64,000 nt of DNA from UBA12191 sp009937185 (GCA_938075155.1 CALJGL010000028.1:62001-126000); one strand, 5' to 3'; positions 1 through 9,403 are shown, counted from the first letter of the stretch. The notes: generated by a model from the sequence alone, not told the origin. Program-made: numbers and translations.

Positions 1-461
1 ATGGTACATTCCTCATCCAGTTGTTTGAGAATGATGCTCCAAATACGGTCGCTCATTTCATCCATCTGGTCGAATCCGGATTTTATGACGGCCTGACTTT
101 CCACAGAAGAGTCCGAACTGATTTGAGTGAGGGATTCGTTCAGGGAGGCAGCCCAGACGGTACAAGTGCGGGAAAACTGGATTACACCATTGTCGATGAG
201 CCCAGTATTAGAAGGCCGGTGAAAAAATACTCAGTCGTGATGGCGAGGCATCACACCCGTGATAACTCTGCGAGTACGCAGTTTTTTATCGCTCTGGATG
301 ATCTCGATTATCTGAATGGTCAATACACTGTTTTCGGCGAAATCATTAACGGTCAGCAATCTGCAATGCGGCTCGACTCTCGAAGCACTATAAAAAGTAT
401 GAAGGTGCTTTCGAAAAGAGATCGGGAATATAAATTCAAAAAGTTTAATCAGAGTCCGTAG
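1..461 (+). CDS. Cyclophilin-type peptidyl-prolyl cis-trans isomerase, 5' end missing
   Basis: Reading from base 3 the frame is open from the window edge, so the true start lies upstream and the TTG at 21 is an internal leucine codon. The 152 visible residues match the cyclophilin core: ELFENDAPNTV-like opening (here QLFENDAPNTV), the FYDGLTFHR segment that supplies the catalytic arginine, VQGGSPDGT, NSASTQFFI and the GQYTVFGEI strand. Cyclophilins speed proline isomerisation during protein folding. Whether this one is exported cannot be judged without its N-terminus. It is followed 24 bp later by an enoyl-CoA hydratase. Family assignment is secure; the physiological substrate is unknown. Confidence 0.85.
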   Translation, partial: GTFLIQLFENDAPNTVAHFIHLVESGFYDGLTFHRRVRTDLSEGFVQGGSPDGTSAGKLDYTIVDEPSIRRPVKKYSVVMARHHTRDNSASTQFFIALDDLDYLNGQYTVFGEIINGQQSAMRLDSRSTIKSMKVLSKRDREYKFKKFNQSP

Positions 462-485
462 GACTCAGGGACGTCAGGATACCAA

Positions 486-1265
486 ATGGCAAGTGTGACC
501 ATGGATCGATCAGGAACGGGAATAGCCACCGTTACGATTGATCGCCAGAAACAATTGAATGCTCTTGATGATGCTACGGTGCAATCGATCCGCGAAGTTT
601 TCGAGGAGATCTCGAATGATACTTCGGTGAGGGCCGTCATATTAACTGGAGCCGGCGATAGAGCTTTTGTTGCGGGAGCTGATATCCAGCAACTCGCCGA
701 CCAAGATGCGATCGAAGCGCGAGAGAGAGCTCTCAAAGGCCAGTCCGCCTTCAATGCCATCGAAAGATGTGGCAAGCCGGTGATCGCTATGATCAATGGC
801 TTTGCTCTCGGAGGTGGATGTGAGCTCGCCCTCGCTTGCCATCTCCGGTACGCCTCTGCAAAAGCAAAAATTGGGCTACCCGAGGTCACGCTAGGGATCA
901 TTCCCGGATACGGCGGGACCCAAAGGTTGCAGAGAATTATCGGTAGAGGCCGTGCGTTAGAGTTGATTCTAACGGGTGAACACATTTCTGCAGACAAAGC
1001 ATATGAACTGGGACTTGTGAACCAGGTCTTTTCTCCTGAGGAATTAGAAGCCGGCGTTCAGGCTGTAGCGGAGACACTCTGCAAGCGAGGACCCAAGGCT
1101 CTCGATCATGCTATCGACGCAGTGATCAGGGGGGGTGATGGCACTCTGGCGGATGGACTTGCTATCGAGGCCGATCTCTTTGGAGTGACTAGTGCTACTA
1201 AAGATATGAAAGAAGGAATGGCAGCCTTTCTTGAGAAACGGTCTCCCAACTTCGAAGGAAAATAA
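486..1265 (+). CDS. Enoyl-CoA hydratase (crotonase family)
   Basis: A 259-residue crotonase, the usual length for the family. It shows the oxyanion-hole loop GADIQQL near residue 64, GGGCELALACH with Glu113, and LPEVTLGIIPGYGGTQRL with Glu133; the two glutamates are those expected to add water across the trans-2-enoyl-CoA double bond. It lies immediately upstream of a thiolase, so a role in beta-oxidation or short-chain acyl-CoA (crotonyl/hydroxybutyryl) metabolism is likely. The ATG is preceded by AGGA at a suitable distance. Exact chain-length preference cannot be read from sequence. Confidence 0.93.
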   Translation: MASVTMDRSGTGIATVTIDRQKQLNALDDATVQSIREVFEEISNDTSVRAVILTGAGDRAFVAGADIQQLADQDAIEARERALKGQSAFNAIERCGKPVIAMINGFALGGGCELALACHLRYASAKAKIGLPEVTLGIIPGYGGTQRLQRIIGRGRALELILTGEHISADKAYELGLVNQVFSPEELEAGVQAVAETLCKRGPKALDHAIDAVIRGGDGTLADGLAIEADLFGVTSATKDMKEGMAAFLEKRSPNFEGK

Positions 1266-1330
1266 ATACTCATTTGATATTTCTCGCTGAAGTCCATGAG
1301 GCGGAAGTGAATAGAACTGAAGGAACGAAA

Positions 1331-2524
1331 ATGAAACAAAAAATTAAGGTCCTTGGCGGTGCCAGGACAGCTATGGCCGAATATGTCGGGACCCCCGGAT
1401 TTGGACTCTTCAAGGACATCAGTGCCATTGAATTGGGTGCGTTGGCCACGAAAGAGGCATTACGGAGAAGTGAAATCGATCCCGCTGCGGTTGATCATGT
1501 CGTGATGGGCAATGTCATGCAAACCAGTGCTGATGCCCTCTATGGTGCTAGGCATGTCGCTCTTCGTGCGGATTTGCCGATCGAGACACCTGCACTGACA
1601 GTCAATCGTCTCTGTGGATCAGGACTTCAGTCCGTCGTTACTGGAGCCCAGCATATCCTTCTCGACGAAGCCAAGGTGGTTGTGGCCGGGGGCATGGAAA
1701 ATATGTCTCAATGTCCACATGTTATCCGTGGAGCCCGTGAGGGGTTCCATCTGGGGCAAGGTAAGCTGGAAGATCTATTGATGGCTTCACTGCTTGATCC
1801 CTACTGCGGTCTTTTCATGGCTCAAACTGCAGAAAAGTTGGCGACTCAGCACAATATTTCTCGCGAAGAGCAAGATGAGTTCGCCATCACGTCCATTTCC
1901 CGTGCCAGAGCCGCGCAGGAAAATGGAGTCTTTAACGACGAAATGTTCCCTGTGACAGTGAAGCGTCGCCGTGAAGAGATTGAAGTCTTTAGGGATGACC
2001 ACATCAAACCGGATACGACTCATGAGAAGTTATCGAAACTTCGTCCGGCATTTGGCAAAGAAGGAACCGTTACGGCTGGAAACGCCAGTGGAATCGTCGA
2101 TGGTGCCGCAGCATTGGTTCTTGCAGCAGAGGGTGCTCCCGCTGCAGAAGGGCGAGAAGTCCTGGGTACTGTCAATGGCTGGCACGTGGTGGGTGTTGAT
2201 CCGTCCATTATGGGAATCGGTCCTGCTCCTGCCATCAGAGGATTGCTAGATGCACATCATCTTTCCATCTCTGACATCAGTATTTTTGAAATTAATGAGG
2301 CGTTCTCTGCCCAATACTTAGCCGTCGAAAAAGATCTGGGTCTGGATCGTGACAAGTGCAATGTCAACGGAGGAGCAGTGGCTCTCGGGCACCCTCTGGG
2401 GATGACTGGAACTCGTTTGATTCTCACGGCCATCCATGAGCTGCGTCGCCGTGGCGGAGGCTTAGGTATTGCGAGTGCGTGTATTGGTGGCGGACAAGGA
2501 ATAGCTGTTCTGGTGGAAGCCTAG
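1331..2524 (+). CDS. Acetyl-CoA acetyltransferase (thiolase II family)
   Basis: A 397-residue thiolase. The nucleophilic cysteine is Cys95 in NRLCGSGLQS, the histidine of the Claisen step lies in NGGAVALGHPLG, and the second cysteine is in ASACIGGGQG; INEAFSAQY is also present. These are the complete catalytic signatures of the family that cleaves 3-ketoacyl-CoA or condenses two acetyl-CoA. I place the start at the ATG at 1331, preceded by AAGGAAC; an in-frame start at 1274 would add 19 unconserved residues. It follows the enoyl-CoA hydratase by 65 bp and probably shares its transcript. Confidence 0.93.
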   Translation: MKQKIKVLGGARTAMAEYVGTPGFGLFKDISAIELGALATKEALRRSEIDPAAVDHVVMGNVMQTSADALYGARHVALRADLPIETPALTVNRLCGSGLQSVVTGAQHILLDEAKVVVAGGMENMSQCPHVIRGAREGFHLGQGKLEDLLMASLLDPYCGLFMAQTAEKLATQHNISREEQDEFAITSISRARAAQENGVFNDEMFPVTVKRRREEIEVFRDDHIKPDTTHEKLSKLRPAFGKEGTVTAGNASGIVDGAAALVLAAEGAPAAEGREVLGTVNGWHVVGVDPSIMGIGPAPAIRGLLDAHHLSISDISIFEINEAFSAQYLAVEKDLGLDRDKCNVNGGAVALGHPLGMTGTRLILTAIHELRRRGGGLGIASACIGGGQGIAVLVEA

Positions 2525-2549
2525 AGCGGGATCACAGGAAGAAACAAAA

Positions 2550-3614
2550 ATGAGCAAAACATACAAAATAGCAGTATTCGCAGGAGACGGGATTGGTCCC
2601 GAGGTGACAAGGGAAGCACTCAAGGTTCTCGATATCACAGCAGAGATGGCCGGGTTTAAGGTCGACTGTAAACACTTCCCACATGGAAGTGAGCATTACC
2701 TTGAAACAGGAGAGTTGCTTCCCGACGAAGTTCTTGAAGAAGTTCGCGGGATGGACGCTGTTTATCTAGGAGCCATCGGCGACCCTCGAGTAGAGGTGGG
2801 CTTAGTAGAGAGAGCTGTGATTGCAGGTCTCCGATTCAATCTCGATTTGTTTGTCAATCTAAGACCTATTCGTCTTATGGCCGACAAGTTTTGCCCGCTA
2901 AAAGGCAAAACTTCGAAAGACGTCGATTTCGTCGTGGTGCGAGAAAATACGGAAGATGCATATGCAGGAATTGGGGGGATTCTTAAAAAGGGAACCCCGA
3001 ATGAAGTTGCTATGCAGCAGATGGTCTACACGCGCCATGGTGTGGAGCGTGTCGTCAGATATGCATACGAAACTGCAAGAAAAAGAGATCGGCAGAAGAA
3101 GTTACTTCTTGTCGATAAGGCAAATGCCATTCGAGCTCAAGATATTTGGACTCGGACGTTTGCAGAAGTCGGTGAAGAGTTTCCGGACATCGAACAAGAT
3201 CACGCCTATGTTGACGCTGCTTGTATGTGGATGATCAAAAATCCAGAAAGCTTCGACACTGTCGTTACTACGAATTTGTTTGGCGACATTATCACCGATC
3301 TAGGTGCTGTCCTTCAGGGCGGTATGGGTGTTGCTGCCAGCGGCAATATCAATCCGGGTCAGGTGTCCTTGTTTGAGCCGATCCATGGGTCTGCGCCTAA
3401 GTATAAAGGCCAAAATGTTTCATGTCCGATCGCTGCCATTGCGGCTGTTTACATGATGCTCCATGAGTTAGGTGAGATCTCTTCTGCTTCAAAAATTGAG
3501 CATGCCATCGAGAAAGTCCTCAATAGAGAAGACGTTAATTCGGTCAGTGCTTCAAGCGGGGTCAGCACCGATGAGTGGGGTGATCGTGTCATAGAGGCTT
3601 TGCGCCAACTCTAG
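2550..3614 (+). CDS. 3-isopropylmalate dehydrogenase-like beta-decarboxylating dehydrogenase
   Basis: A 354-residue member of the isocitrate/isopropylmalate dehydrogenase family. It has GDGIGPEV at the N-terminus, LRFNLDLFVNLRPIRL, VVRENTEDAYAG, the DKAN lysine, TTNLFGDIITDL with the metal-binding aspartates, and the EPIHGSAPK nucleotide-binding loop. The GDPRVE...LRF form of the substrate loop resembles actinobacterial LeuB and tartrate dehydrogenases rather than the E. coli LeuB form, so the substrate (3-isopropylmalate, tartrate or another malate derivative) is uncertain. A 2-isopropylmalate synthase-like gene sits 1 kb away on the opposite strand, which favours a branched-chain-type reaction. 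Confidence 0.85.
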   Translation: MSKTYKIAVFAGDGIGPEVTREALKVLDITAEMAGFKVDCKHFPHGSEHYLETGELLPDEVLEEVRGMDAVYLGAIGDPRVEVGLVERAVIAGLRFNLDLFVNLRPIRLMADKFCPLKGKTSKDVDFVVVRENTEDAYAGIGGILKKGTPNEVAMQQMVYTRHGVERVVRYAYETARKRDRQKKLLLVDKANAIRAQDIWTRTFAEVGEEFPDIEQDHAYVDAACMWMIKNPESFDTVVTTNLFGDIITDLGAVLQGGMGVAASGNINPGQVSLFEPIHGSAPKYKGQNVSCPIAAIAAVYMMLHELGEISSASKIEHAIEKVLNREDVNSVSASSGVSTDEWGDRVIEALRQL

Positions 3615-3621
3615 GAGAGTC

Positions 3622-4596
3622 ATGGCTGATTCCTCAACAATGAATGAAACTTATCACCAGGGAGCCGATGGTTCCCTGGTGGTTCTTCGTGCTTCCGGAG
3701 CGGATGCCTTCGACTTTTTACAAAGAATGTTCTCCTGTGATCTGAGGAAGGCGACTTCCGACCGGGGTATTCGGGGGACACTTCTTGACGGAAAAGGACG
3801 CATTCTCTCTGTCTTCGACCTTTACAGAGGGGATCAAGATATCCTCATGGTCACCTCTGGGATTGAAGTGGACGTACTTCAATCACGGCTAGAAGCGATG
3901 ATCATTCTTGAAGATGTCTCTCTCTCCCGGGATCAGTTGCGTATCGTTCATATATTTGGCGAAGGAGCATCCACTGCCATCACTTCATGGGGGTGGGATG
4001 TCCCATCAGGATTTTTAGCAGTTGAATCTGAAGATGACGGGGATTTAGTATTTCGCCCACGTTGTCATCCTTTGGGATTCGATTTGATTTATCCGGCCTC
4101 TGAACACGACGATATATTACGAAAAGTGAATGAGATCTCTAAAGAGGCGACGAAGGAGCAGGTTGAAAAAGGCCGGATTCTTCTTGGGGTTCCCAAGTCT
4201 GGAAATGAGATATTGGAACGGACTCTGCCACCGGAGGTGGGCCTCGGAGATGCTGTGGCCTATGACAAGGGTTGCTATGCAGGACAGGAAGTCCTCGCAA
4301 GAATTAGAACGTATGGTCACGTCAACAGAGAACTGAGAGCGATTAAATTAAAAACCAGCTCTCAAGACGCTTTAGGAAAGATGTCTGAAGAACCGAAAGT
4401 CGGTGACCAGCTTTTCTCGCCGGAGAAACCCGATAAAGCGGCAGCAATCATCACCTCTGTTGTCAGAGTTGATGACACTTGGTCAGCCATCATTTCGGTG
4501 AAATATAAGCTTCTTGAAGAAGGAATGACCCTTGCCTGGGACCCTGACAGCGAAAAAATGCTGAGAGGATCCTTGGAGCCTATATTTTGTTCGTAA
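3622..4596 (+). CDS. ygfZ: Folate-binding Fe-S cluster assembly protein YgfZ
   Basis: A 324-residue protein of the GcvT/YgfZ/CAF17 family. The diagnostic KGCYAGQEVLAR motif is at residues 215-226, the segment that gives the family its conserved cysteine. YgfZ proteins bind tetrahydrofolate and help maintain certain Fe-S enzymes, such as the radical-SAM enzyme MiaB, which is encoded later in this window. It begins 8 bp after the dehydrogenase stop, with AGGAGAG as ribosome binding site, so the two genes are probably cotranscribed. It faces the synthase-like gene tail to tail with a 28-bp gap. Confidence 0.88.
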   Translation: MADSSTMNETYHQGADGSLVVLRASGADAFDFLQRMFSCDLRKATSDRGIRGTLLDGKGRILSVFDLYRGDQDILMVTSGIEVDVLQSRLEAMIILEDVSLSRDQLRIVHIFGEGASTAITSWGWDVPSGFLAVESEDDGDLVFRPRCHPLGFDLIYPASEHDDILRKVNEISKEATKEQVEKGRILLGVPKSGNEILERTLPPEVGLGDAVAYDKGCYAGQEVLARIRTYGHVNRELRAIKLKTSSQDALGKMSEEPKVGDQLFSPEKPDKAAAIITSVVRVDDTWSAIISVKYKLLEEGMTLAWDPDSEKMLRGSLEPIFCS

Positions 4597-4624
4597 TCTT
4601 CAAGTGTCGAAAACGCACTTAGAA

Positions 4625-5899
4625 TTAGCGGGCCATCTCATTTAACTCTTCGTCGGAGAGTAACCGATCGGCTTTCTTTGCTCGGTCAAAGATCTTTGTC
4701 ACAAGTTCCTCTGTAGGCGAAATCTGGTTTTGTTCTAGCCAGAAAATAACGTTCGATTTTCCACTCATGGGACCGACGCTGATTTTCTGAGCCAAACCGA
4801 ACTCGTCTGCAGGTACTCCTGAATAGACTCTGTTTGCGAGCCAGTTGTCCTTCTTGCGGAAAGCCTTAATGACTGCTGCCGCGTGAACTCCTGTTGCTGT
4901 CTCGAAGGCGTCAGAACCAAAGACCGGGTAATTCCTCGGAATGGGGACATGACATCCTTCACTGACCGCCCCGACATAGTCAGGAAGAAGAGTGAGATCA
5001 TTCTCGATGGCGCCGATGAGCTTGAGATTCACGAGGAGGAGATCCATCGAGGTATTTCCGCAGCGTTCTCCAATTCCCAAGGCAGCAGCATGAATTCGAT
5101 CAACGCCAGCCTCGTAAGCAGCGATGGAGTTTGCTACATCTAAATCTCTGTCCCGATGGCCGTGCCAGTCGATTTTGACGCCTTCGACTCCGGTCTCATT
5201 CACCACTTCACGAATAAATCGTATGAGTGAGTGGACACCATGGGGAGTGGCATGACCTACGGTATCGCAGACGCATGCACGTATTGCTCCGTGTTCAATC
5301 GCAGTGGTGTAAAGTGCTCGGAGAGTTTCTGGTGTCGCACGAGTCGTGTCCTCGGTGACATACATTTGGGGGATATTTTCCTGGCGACAAAAATCAGAAG
5401 CGAATCGAGTGTGTTCCAGCATTCGTTCCAAAGTCCAGTCCTCGGTGTATTGACGTATAGGACTGGAGCCGATGAAAGTACAGCACTCGATAGGTATTCC
5501 GACCTTTTGACTGATCTCTGCTACCGCCCGAATATCATTCTCATGAGTGCGAGCTGCACAGTTGGGTGTGATCGACAATTTTTCGTCGACGATCAACTGG
5601 CAAAGTCGAGTCACATCTTCGACCGCACGAGGACCTGCACCGGGAAGGCCGACATTTGCGGTGTGGATTCCAAGTTTGTCCATCAGTCGAAGAATCTCGA
5701 ACTTTTTCTCGATAGGGGGGTCCACGACGGAAGGGGACTGAAGACCATCTCGTAGAGTTTCGTCATCGAACTCGACTGGCGTCGTTCTTTTATTCTCGCC
5801 ATCCATGACATTCCAGTCATGAATCAAGTCATGGATACGATCTTCGCCTTGATCAATAAAACCGTCTCCTGAATCGGACACGCTACCCCATTTCTTCAT
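4625..5899 (-). CDS. 2-isopropylmalate/homocitrate synthase-family acyltransferase
   Basis: A roughly 424-residue protein with the TIM-barrel signature of the pyruvate-carboxyltransferase superfamily: ETLRDGLQSP near the N-terminus, DWHGHRDRDLDVAN supplying the HxH metal ligands, and AALGIGERCGNTS. The C-terminal SVGPMSGKSNVIF stretch resembles isopropylmalate and citramalate synthases. It is shorter than classical LeuA (about 510 residues) and seems to lack the leucine-sensing C-terminal domain. The RDGLQ form is also seen in HMG-CoA lyases. An in-frame GTG at 5917 would add six residues; neither start has a convincing Shine-Dalgarno sequence. Acyl-CoA condensation is likely, the exact keto-acid acceptor is not. 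Confidence 0.82.
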   Translation of the reverse strand: MKKWGSVSDSGDGFIDQGEDRIHDLIHDWNVMDGENKRTTPVEFDDETLRDGLQSPSVVDPPIEKKFEILRLMDKLGIHTANVGLPGAGPRAVEDVTRLCQLIVDEKLSITPNCAARTHENDIRAVAEISQKVGIPIECCTFIGSSPIRQYTEDWTLERMLEHTRFASDFCRQENIPQMYVTEDTTRATPETLRALYTTAIEHGAIRACVCDTVGHATPHGVHSLIRFIREVVNETGVEGVKIDWHGHRDRDLDVANSIAAYEAGVDRIHAAALGIGERCGNTSMDLLLVNLKLIGAIENDLTLLPDYVGAVSEGCHVPIPRNYPVFGSDAFETATGVHAAAVIKAFRKKDNWLANRVYSGVPADEFGLAQKISVGPMSGKSNVIFWLEQNQISPTEELVTKIFDRAKKADRLLSDEELNEMAR

Positions 5900-6058
5900 G
5901 TTTGAGCGCCCCGTCACGAAGCACTCGAAAGTCGATGATAGGATTTACTGAGGTCCGGTCAAGAACCGTCACGATATCCTGGCGACTGTTTTGAATCGAA
6001 AGAAGCGTCTCAGGTGAGAATTGTGCTCCTAGGCCTCTCCGTAGTCCCTTATCAGAGA

Positions 6059-7705
6059 TTATAGACCCTGATATTTGGGTCCCCCTGCATCCGATGGAAC
6101 TGTCCACTGGATGACCTGGTAGGGATCGAGGATATCACACGTCTTACAGTGAACGCAGTTTGAATGATTGATCTGAAGGCGCTCGCCCCCCGAACCATCT
6201 TTTACCATTTCGTAAACACTTGCAGGACAGAAGTGTTGGCATGGATTGCCGTATTCTTCTTTACATCGTGTTGAGCAAATATCTGGGTCCACGACTTTTA
6301 GATGACTGGGTTGATGTTCTGAATGATCAGAGCCAGCGTGATAAACCTGTGTCACCTTATCGATTAATCGATCTCCATCGTATTCAGGTGCGGTAGGTTC
6401 TGGCCGAGCTTCTGAAAGCTTTTGCATTTCATCGTGGTCCGCTTTGAGAGGTGCAAATTCTGCACCGACACCGCCAAGGACGTACTTGATGCCTGCTCGG
6501 ATGGCTCCGCCCCAAAAACCCCTACCTTGGAACTCTGCCCTGAAGTTGCGAACACGATAGAGTTCTTTCTTTAGCCATGAGTTTTCAAAACGTTCTTCAT
6601 AGCCTTGTAGTGTTGCGGCACTGAAGTCGTCTTTACGAATCGCATCCAAGAGGGTTTCCGCGGCAAGTAGACCGGTTTTCATGGCGCAGTGAACACCTTT
6701 GAGGCGACTCACATTCAGATTGGAGCCTGAATCCCCTATGATCAGGAATCCATTACCGTAGGGCCTCGGTCTTGACCAGTAACCGCCTTCAGGAAGACAT
6801 TTCGCACCCGCTTTTAGAATCTCACCGCCCTCTAAGATTTTGGCGATGTAAGGGTGTGATTTCCAGCGTTGGAAATTCTCCCAAGGGTCAGTCCACGGTT
6901 GACCCGCATCGAGAGCGGTTACGAAACCGACAGAAGCTCTGTTACCCGAGAGTCCGTAAAGCCATGAGCCTCCGTACTCATCGGAATTTAAGGGCCAGCC
7001 AGAAGTATGGATGACCTTACCCGCGGGAAGCCGGCCCTCGGGGAGTTGCCAAAGTTCCTTACAGCCAGTGCCATAGATCTGCGGATTTCTACCAGCGAGA
7101 TCTTCTTCTTCGATCAAGAGTTTTGTTAAAGAACCGCGAACGCCCTCACCAAGAATAGTGCATCTGGCATGAATATCTGCGCCGGGTTCAAAGGTCGATC
7201 CCGGTTCACCATTTTTATCCAATCCCTTATCCATAGTTCGAACCCCAGCAACATGTCCATTTTCATCTCGGATGAATTTGTCACCTGGGAATCCCTCGAA
7301 CACCATGATGTCTGCTTCTTCGCACTGGTCTTTCAGGAACTGAACCATTTCTGAAAGACTGATCACGGGAAATCCATGATTCTTCAGCATCGGTGGAACC
7401 GGTATTCGCATGGCGCCACGCTCGGAGAGATGTCGAACTTCTTCCTTGTCGACCCAAGCTTCGACTGGAAGACCTTTGTCTCTCCAATCCTCTCCCAGTA
7501 ATTCTTTTATGGGGCGGGGATCGACGACGGCTCCTGAAAGGATGTGCGCGCCTATCGATTGGCCCTTCTCAATTACTGCGATTTCTACATCATCTTTTCC
7601 CATGGCGATGAGTTGTCTTTTGAGATGTAGTGCTCCTGTGAGGGATGCTGGGCCGGCGCCGACAAAAAGAATGTCAACGGGCAATTCTTCGCGCTCATGG
7701 GTCAT
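6059..7705 (-). CDS. Electron transfer flavoprotein-ubiquinone oxidoreductase
   Basis: A 548-residue ETF-QO. The N-terminal FAD Rossmann motif is VDILFVGAGPASLTGALHL, followed by EKGQSIGAHILSGAV and, near residue 320, IIGDSGSNLNVSRLKG, which binds FAD/quinone. The C-terminus has the [4Fe-4S] ligands in CVHCKTCDI plus an upstream Cys. The enzyme passes electrons from acyl-CoA dehydrogenases, via electron-transfer flavoprotein, into the quinone pool at the membrane. I choose the ATG at 7705, which has GGAG six bases upstream; a longer reading to 7861 would run into the divergent ammonia-lyase gene and adds unconserved residues. EtfA and EtfB are not in this window. Confidence 0.93.
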   Translation of the reverse strand: MTHEREELPVDILFVGAGPASLTGALHLKRQLIAMGKDDVEIAVIEKGQSIGAHILSGAVVDPRPIKELLGEDWRDKGLPVEAWVDKEEVRHLSERGAMRIPVPPMLKNHGFPVISLSEMVQFLKDQCEEADIMVFEGFPGDKFIRDENGHVAGVRTMDKGLDKNGEPGSTFEPGADIHARCTILGEGVRGSLTKLLIEEEDLAGRNPQIYGTGCKELWQLPEGRLPAGKVIHTSGWPLNSDEYGGSWLYGLSGNRASVGFVTALDAGQPWTDPWENFQRWKSHPYIAKILEGGEILKAGAKCLPEGGYWSRPRPYGNGFLIIGDSGSNLNVSRLKGVHCAMKTGLLAAETLLDAIRKDDFSAATLQGYEERFENSWLKKELYRVRNFRAEFQGRGFWGGAIRAGIKYVLGGVGAEFAPLKADHDEMQKLSEARPEPTAPEYDGDRLIDKVTQVYHAGSDHSEHQPSHLKVVDPDICSTRCKEEYGNPCQHFCPASVYEMVKDGSGGERLQINHSNCVHCKTCDILDPYQVIQWTVPSDAGGPKYQGL

Positions 7706-7854
7706 TTGGCTCCGATCATCCGGGATTCGCCATATCCTATACAGGTGTGCCAGAAATACCACCTTACCGGGTGTGTCTTGCCATGGGACACCTTCCGTCG
7801 TAGTTTTCAGCCACCTCACTGACAGATTTCCAGTGACCGGGAGGTAGATCGACC

Positions 7855-9399
7855 ATGTCAAAACTCAGAAATACAAATCCAGCCCCAGTCCGAAAGGGCA
7901 AGATCCGGCTCGATGGCCATTCACTGGGTCTCGAGGATCTCAGGGAAATTGCCGAGGGCCGAGTCCTCCTTTCTGTGGCGTCTAAAGCCAAAAAGGAGGT
8001 CCAAAAAGCTTCTCAGCAAGTGGCAAAGGCTGCGGAGGGGGCAGAGCCACGATATGGCATCAACACCGGATTTGGCCGTTTTTGCAATATCCGCATCTCC
8101 CGTGAGGAGTTACGTGAGCTGCAGGTCAATCTGATTCGGAGTCATGCGGCGGGAGTCGGCGAGCCTTGTTCTCCTGAAGAGGTTCGATTGGCGATCGCTC
8201 TCAGAGCGAATGCTCTCGTTTCCGGAAACTGTGGAATCCGGCTAGAGGTGATTCAATTACTTCTCGATCTTTATAATGAAGATGTTCTCCCCAAAATTCC
8301 AAGACAAGGGTCGGTAGGGGCCTGTGGTGATTTGGCTCCCCTCTCTCACTTGGCATTAGTTCTGATTGGGGAAGGTGAGGCGTGGGTGAATGGTCGCTGG
8401 ATGACGGGCAAAAAAGCGCTATCAAAAAAAGGACTTCAGCCGATCCGTCTCGAAGCAAAAGAGGGCTTGTCTCTGATAAATGGGGTTCAAGTATCCGTTG
8501 CCATGCTCGCACGTGCCTATCATCTCTCTGTTTCAGTTGTCGAAACTGCTGACTTGACTCTTGCTATGAGCCTCGAAGGATTCCTAGGTTCTTTGCAGCC
8601 TTTTGATGCTCGAATCCATGAAGTCAGGCCGCACCCAGGACAAGCGATCGTTGCTAAAAATGTTCGTCGCTTGCTCAAGGGTAGTAAAATTTTGAAATCA
8701 CATCAGGATTGTGATCGTGTGCAGGATCCATATTCTTTCCGTTGCGGCCCTCAGGTTCATGGATCTGTGAGAGATGCTCTCGTTTGGATAGGAGAAACTA
8801 TTCAAAGGGAGGCCAACTCGGCAACCGACAATCCACTCGTCTTCACAGATGGAGAAGCTATTTTGTCGGGTGGTAATTTTCATGGAGCACCGATTTCACA
8901 TGCTGCCGATTTATTGGCGATAGTGATGTGTGATCTCTCTTCCATTTCAGAACGTAGATCCGAAAAATTGGTGAACCCTGATACGAGCCGGGGATTGCCC
9001 GCATTCCTGTCAAAGTCCGAAGGATTACAATCAGGTTGGATGATGGCTCATGTGACGGCTTCAGCATTAGTGTCGAGAATGAAGGTTCTCTCGCATCCTG
9101 CATCCGTGGATTCCATGGTGACCTCGGCGGGAACGGAAGACCACGTGAGTATGAGTACCCATGCGAGTGAGAAAGCTTTGGAGTGTGCTCATCAGGCTGC
9201 AAGAGTCGTGGGGATAGAACTACTCATTGCCATGGATGCCTTGGAACTCAGAAGACCTTTCACCAGCGGCAAACGCCTCGAAAAGATCCTGAAATCCTTG
9301 CGTCTAGAGTTACCCGCGTCAAAAGGTGATCGGGTACTTTCACCGGAGATTGAAAATGCAGCCAGAGTCATCGAACAAGGATTGTTGGCGAATCCCTAG
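7855..9399 (+). CDS. hutH: Histidine ammonia-lyase with Ala-Cys-Gly MIO triad
   Basis: A 514-residue aromatic amino-acid lyase. Conserved elements are Y68 in YGINTGFG, SHAAGVGEP, GSVGACGDLAPLSH, LINGVQ, DPYSFRC, SGGNFHG, PASVDS and TEDHVSM; the last carries the glutamate typical of histidine-specific enzymes. The enzyme deaminates L-histidine to urocanate. The notable feature is residues 156-158: Ala-Cys-Gly (codon TGT at 8323) where the family has Ala-Ser-Gly, the tripeptide that cyclises to the MIO cofactor. The start has GGGAGG nine bases upstream. No other hut genes lie nearby. It diverges from ETF-QO across a 149-bp promoter region. Confidence 0.9.
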   Translation: MSKLRNTNPAPVRKGKIRLDGHSLGLEDLREIAEGRVLLSVASKAKKEVQKASQQVAKAAEGAEPRYGINTGFGRFCNIRISREELRELQVNLIRSHAAGVGEPCSPEEVRLAIALRANALVSGNCGIRLEVIQLLLDLYNEDVLPKIPRQGSVGACGDLAPLSHLALVLIGEGEAWVNGRWMTGKKALSKKGLQPIRLEAKEGLSLINGVQVSVAMLARAYHLSVSVVETADLTLAMSLEGFLGSLQPFDARIHEVRPHPGQAIVAKNVRRLLKGSKILKSHQDCDRVQDPYSFRCGPQVHGSVRDALVWIGETIQREANSATDNPLVFTDGEAILSGGNFHGAPISHAADLLAIVMCDLSSISERRSEKLVNPDTSRGLPAFLSKSEGLQSGWMMAHVTASALVSRMKVLSHPASVDSMVTSAGTEDHVSMSTHASEKALECAHQAARVVGIELLIAMDALELRRPFTSGKRLEKILKSLRLELPASKGDRVLSPEIENAARVIEQGLLANP

Positions 9400-9403
9400 T
9401 CCT

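Noticed and set aside
449..997. 182-residue minus-strand frame opposite enoyl-CoA hydratase
   Set aside because: It is the shadow of a clear crotonase gene; its composition is serine/proline-rich and shows no motif.
5883..6107. Small minus-strand frame between ETF-QO and the synthase-like gene (about 55-74 residues)
   Set aside because: The composition looks protein-like, but its only start is a GTG inside ETF-QO with no ribosome binding site, and it overlaps the next gene's start in another frame.
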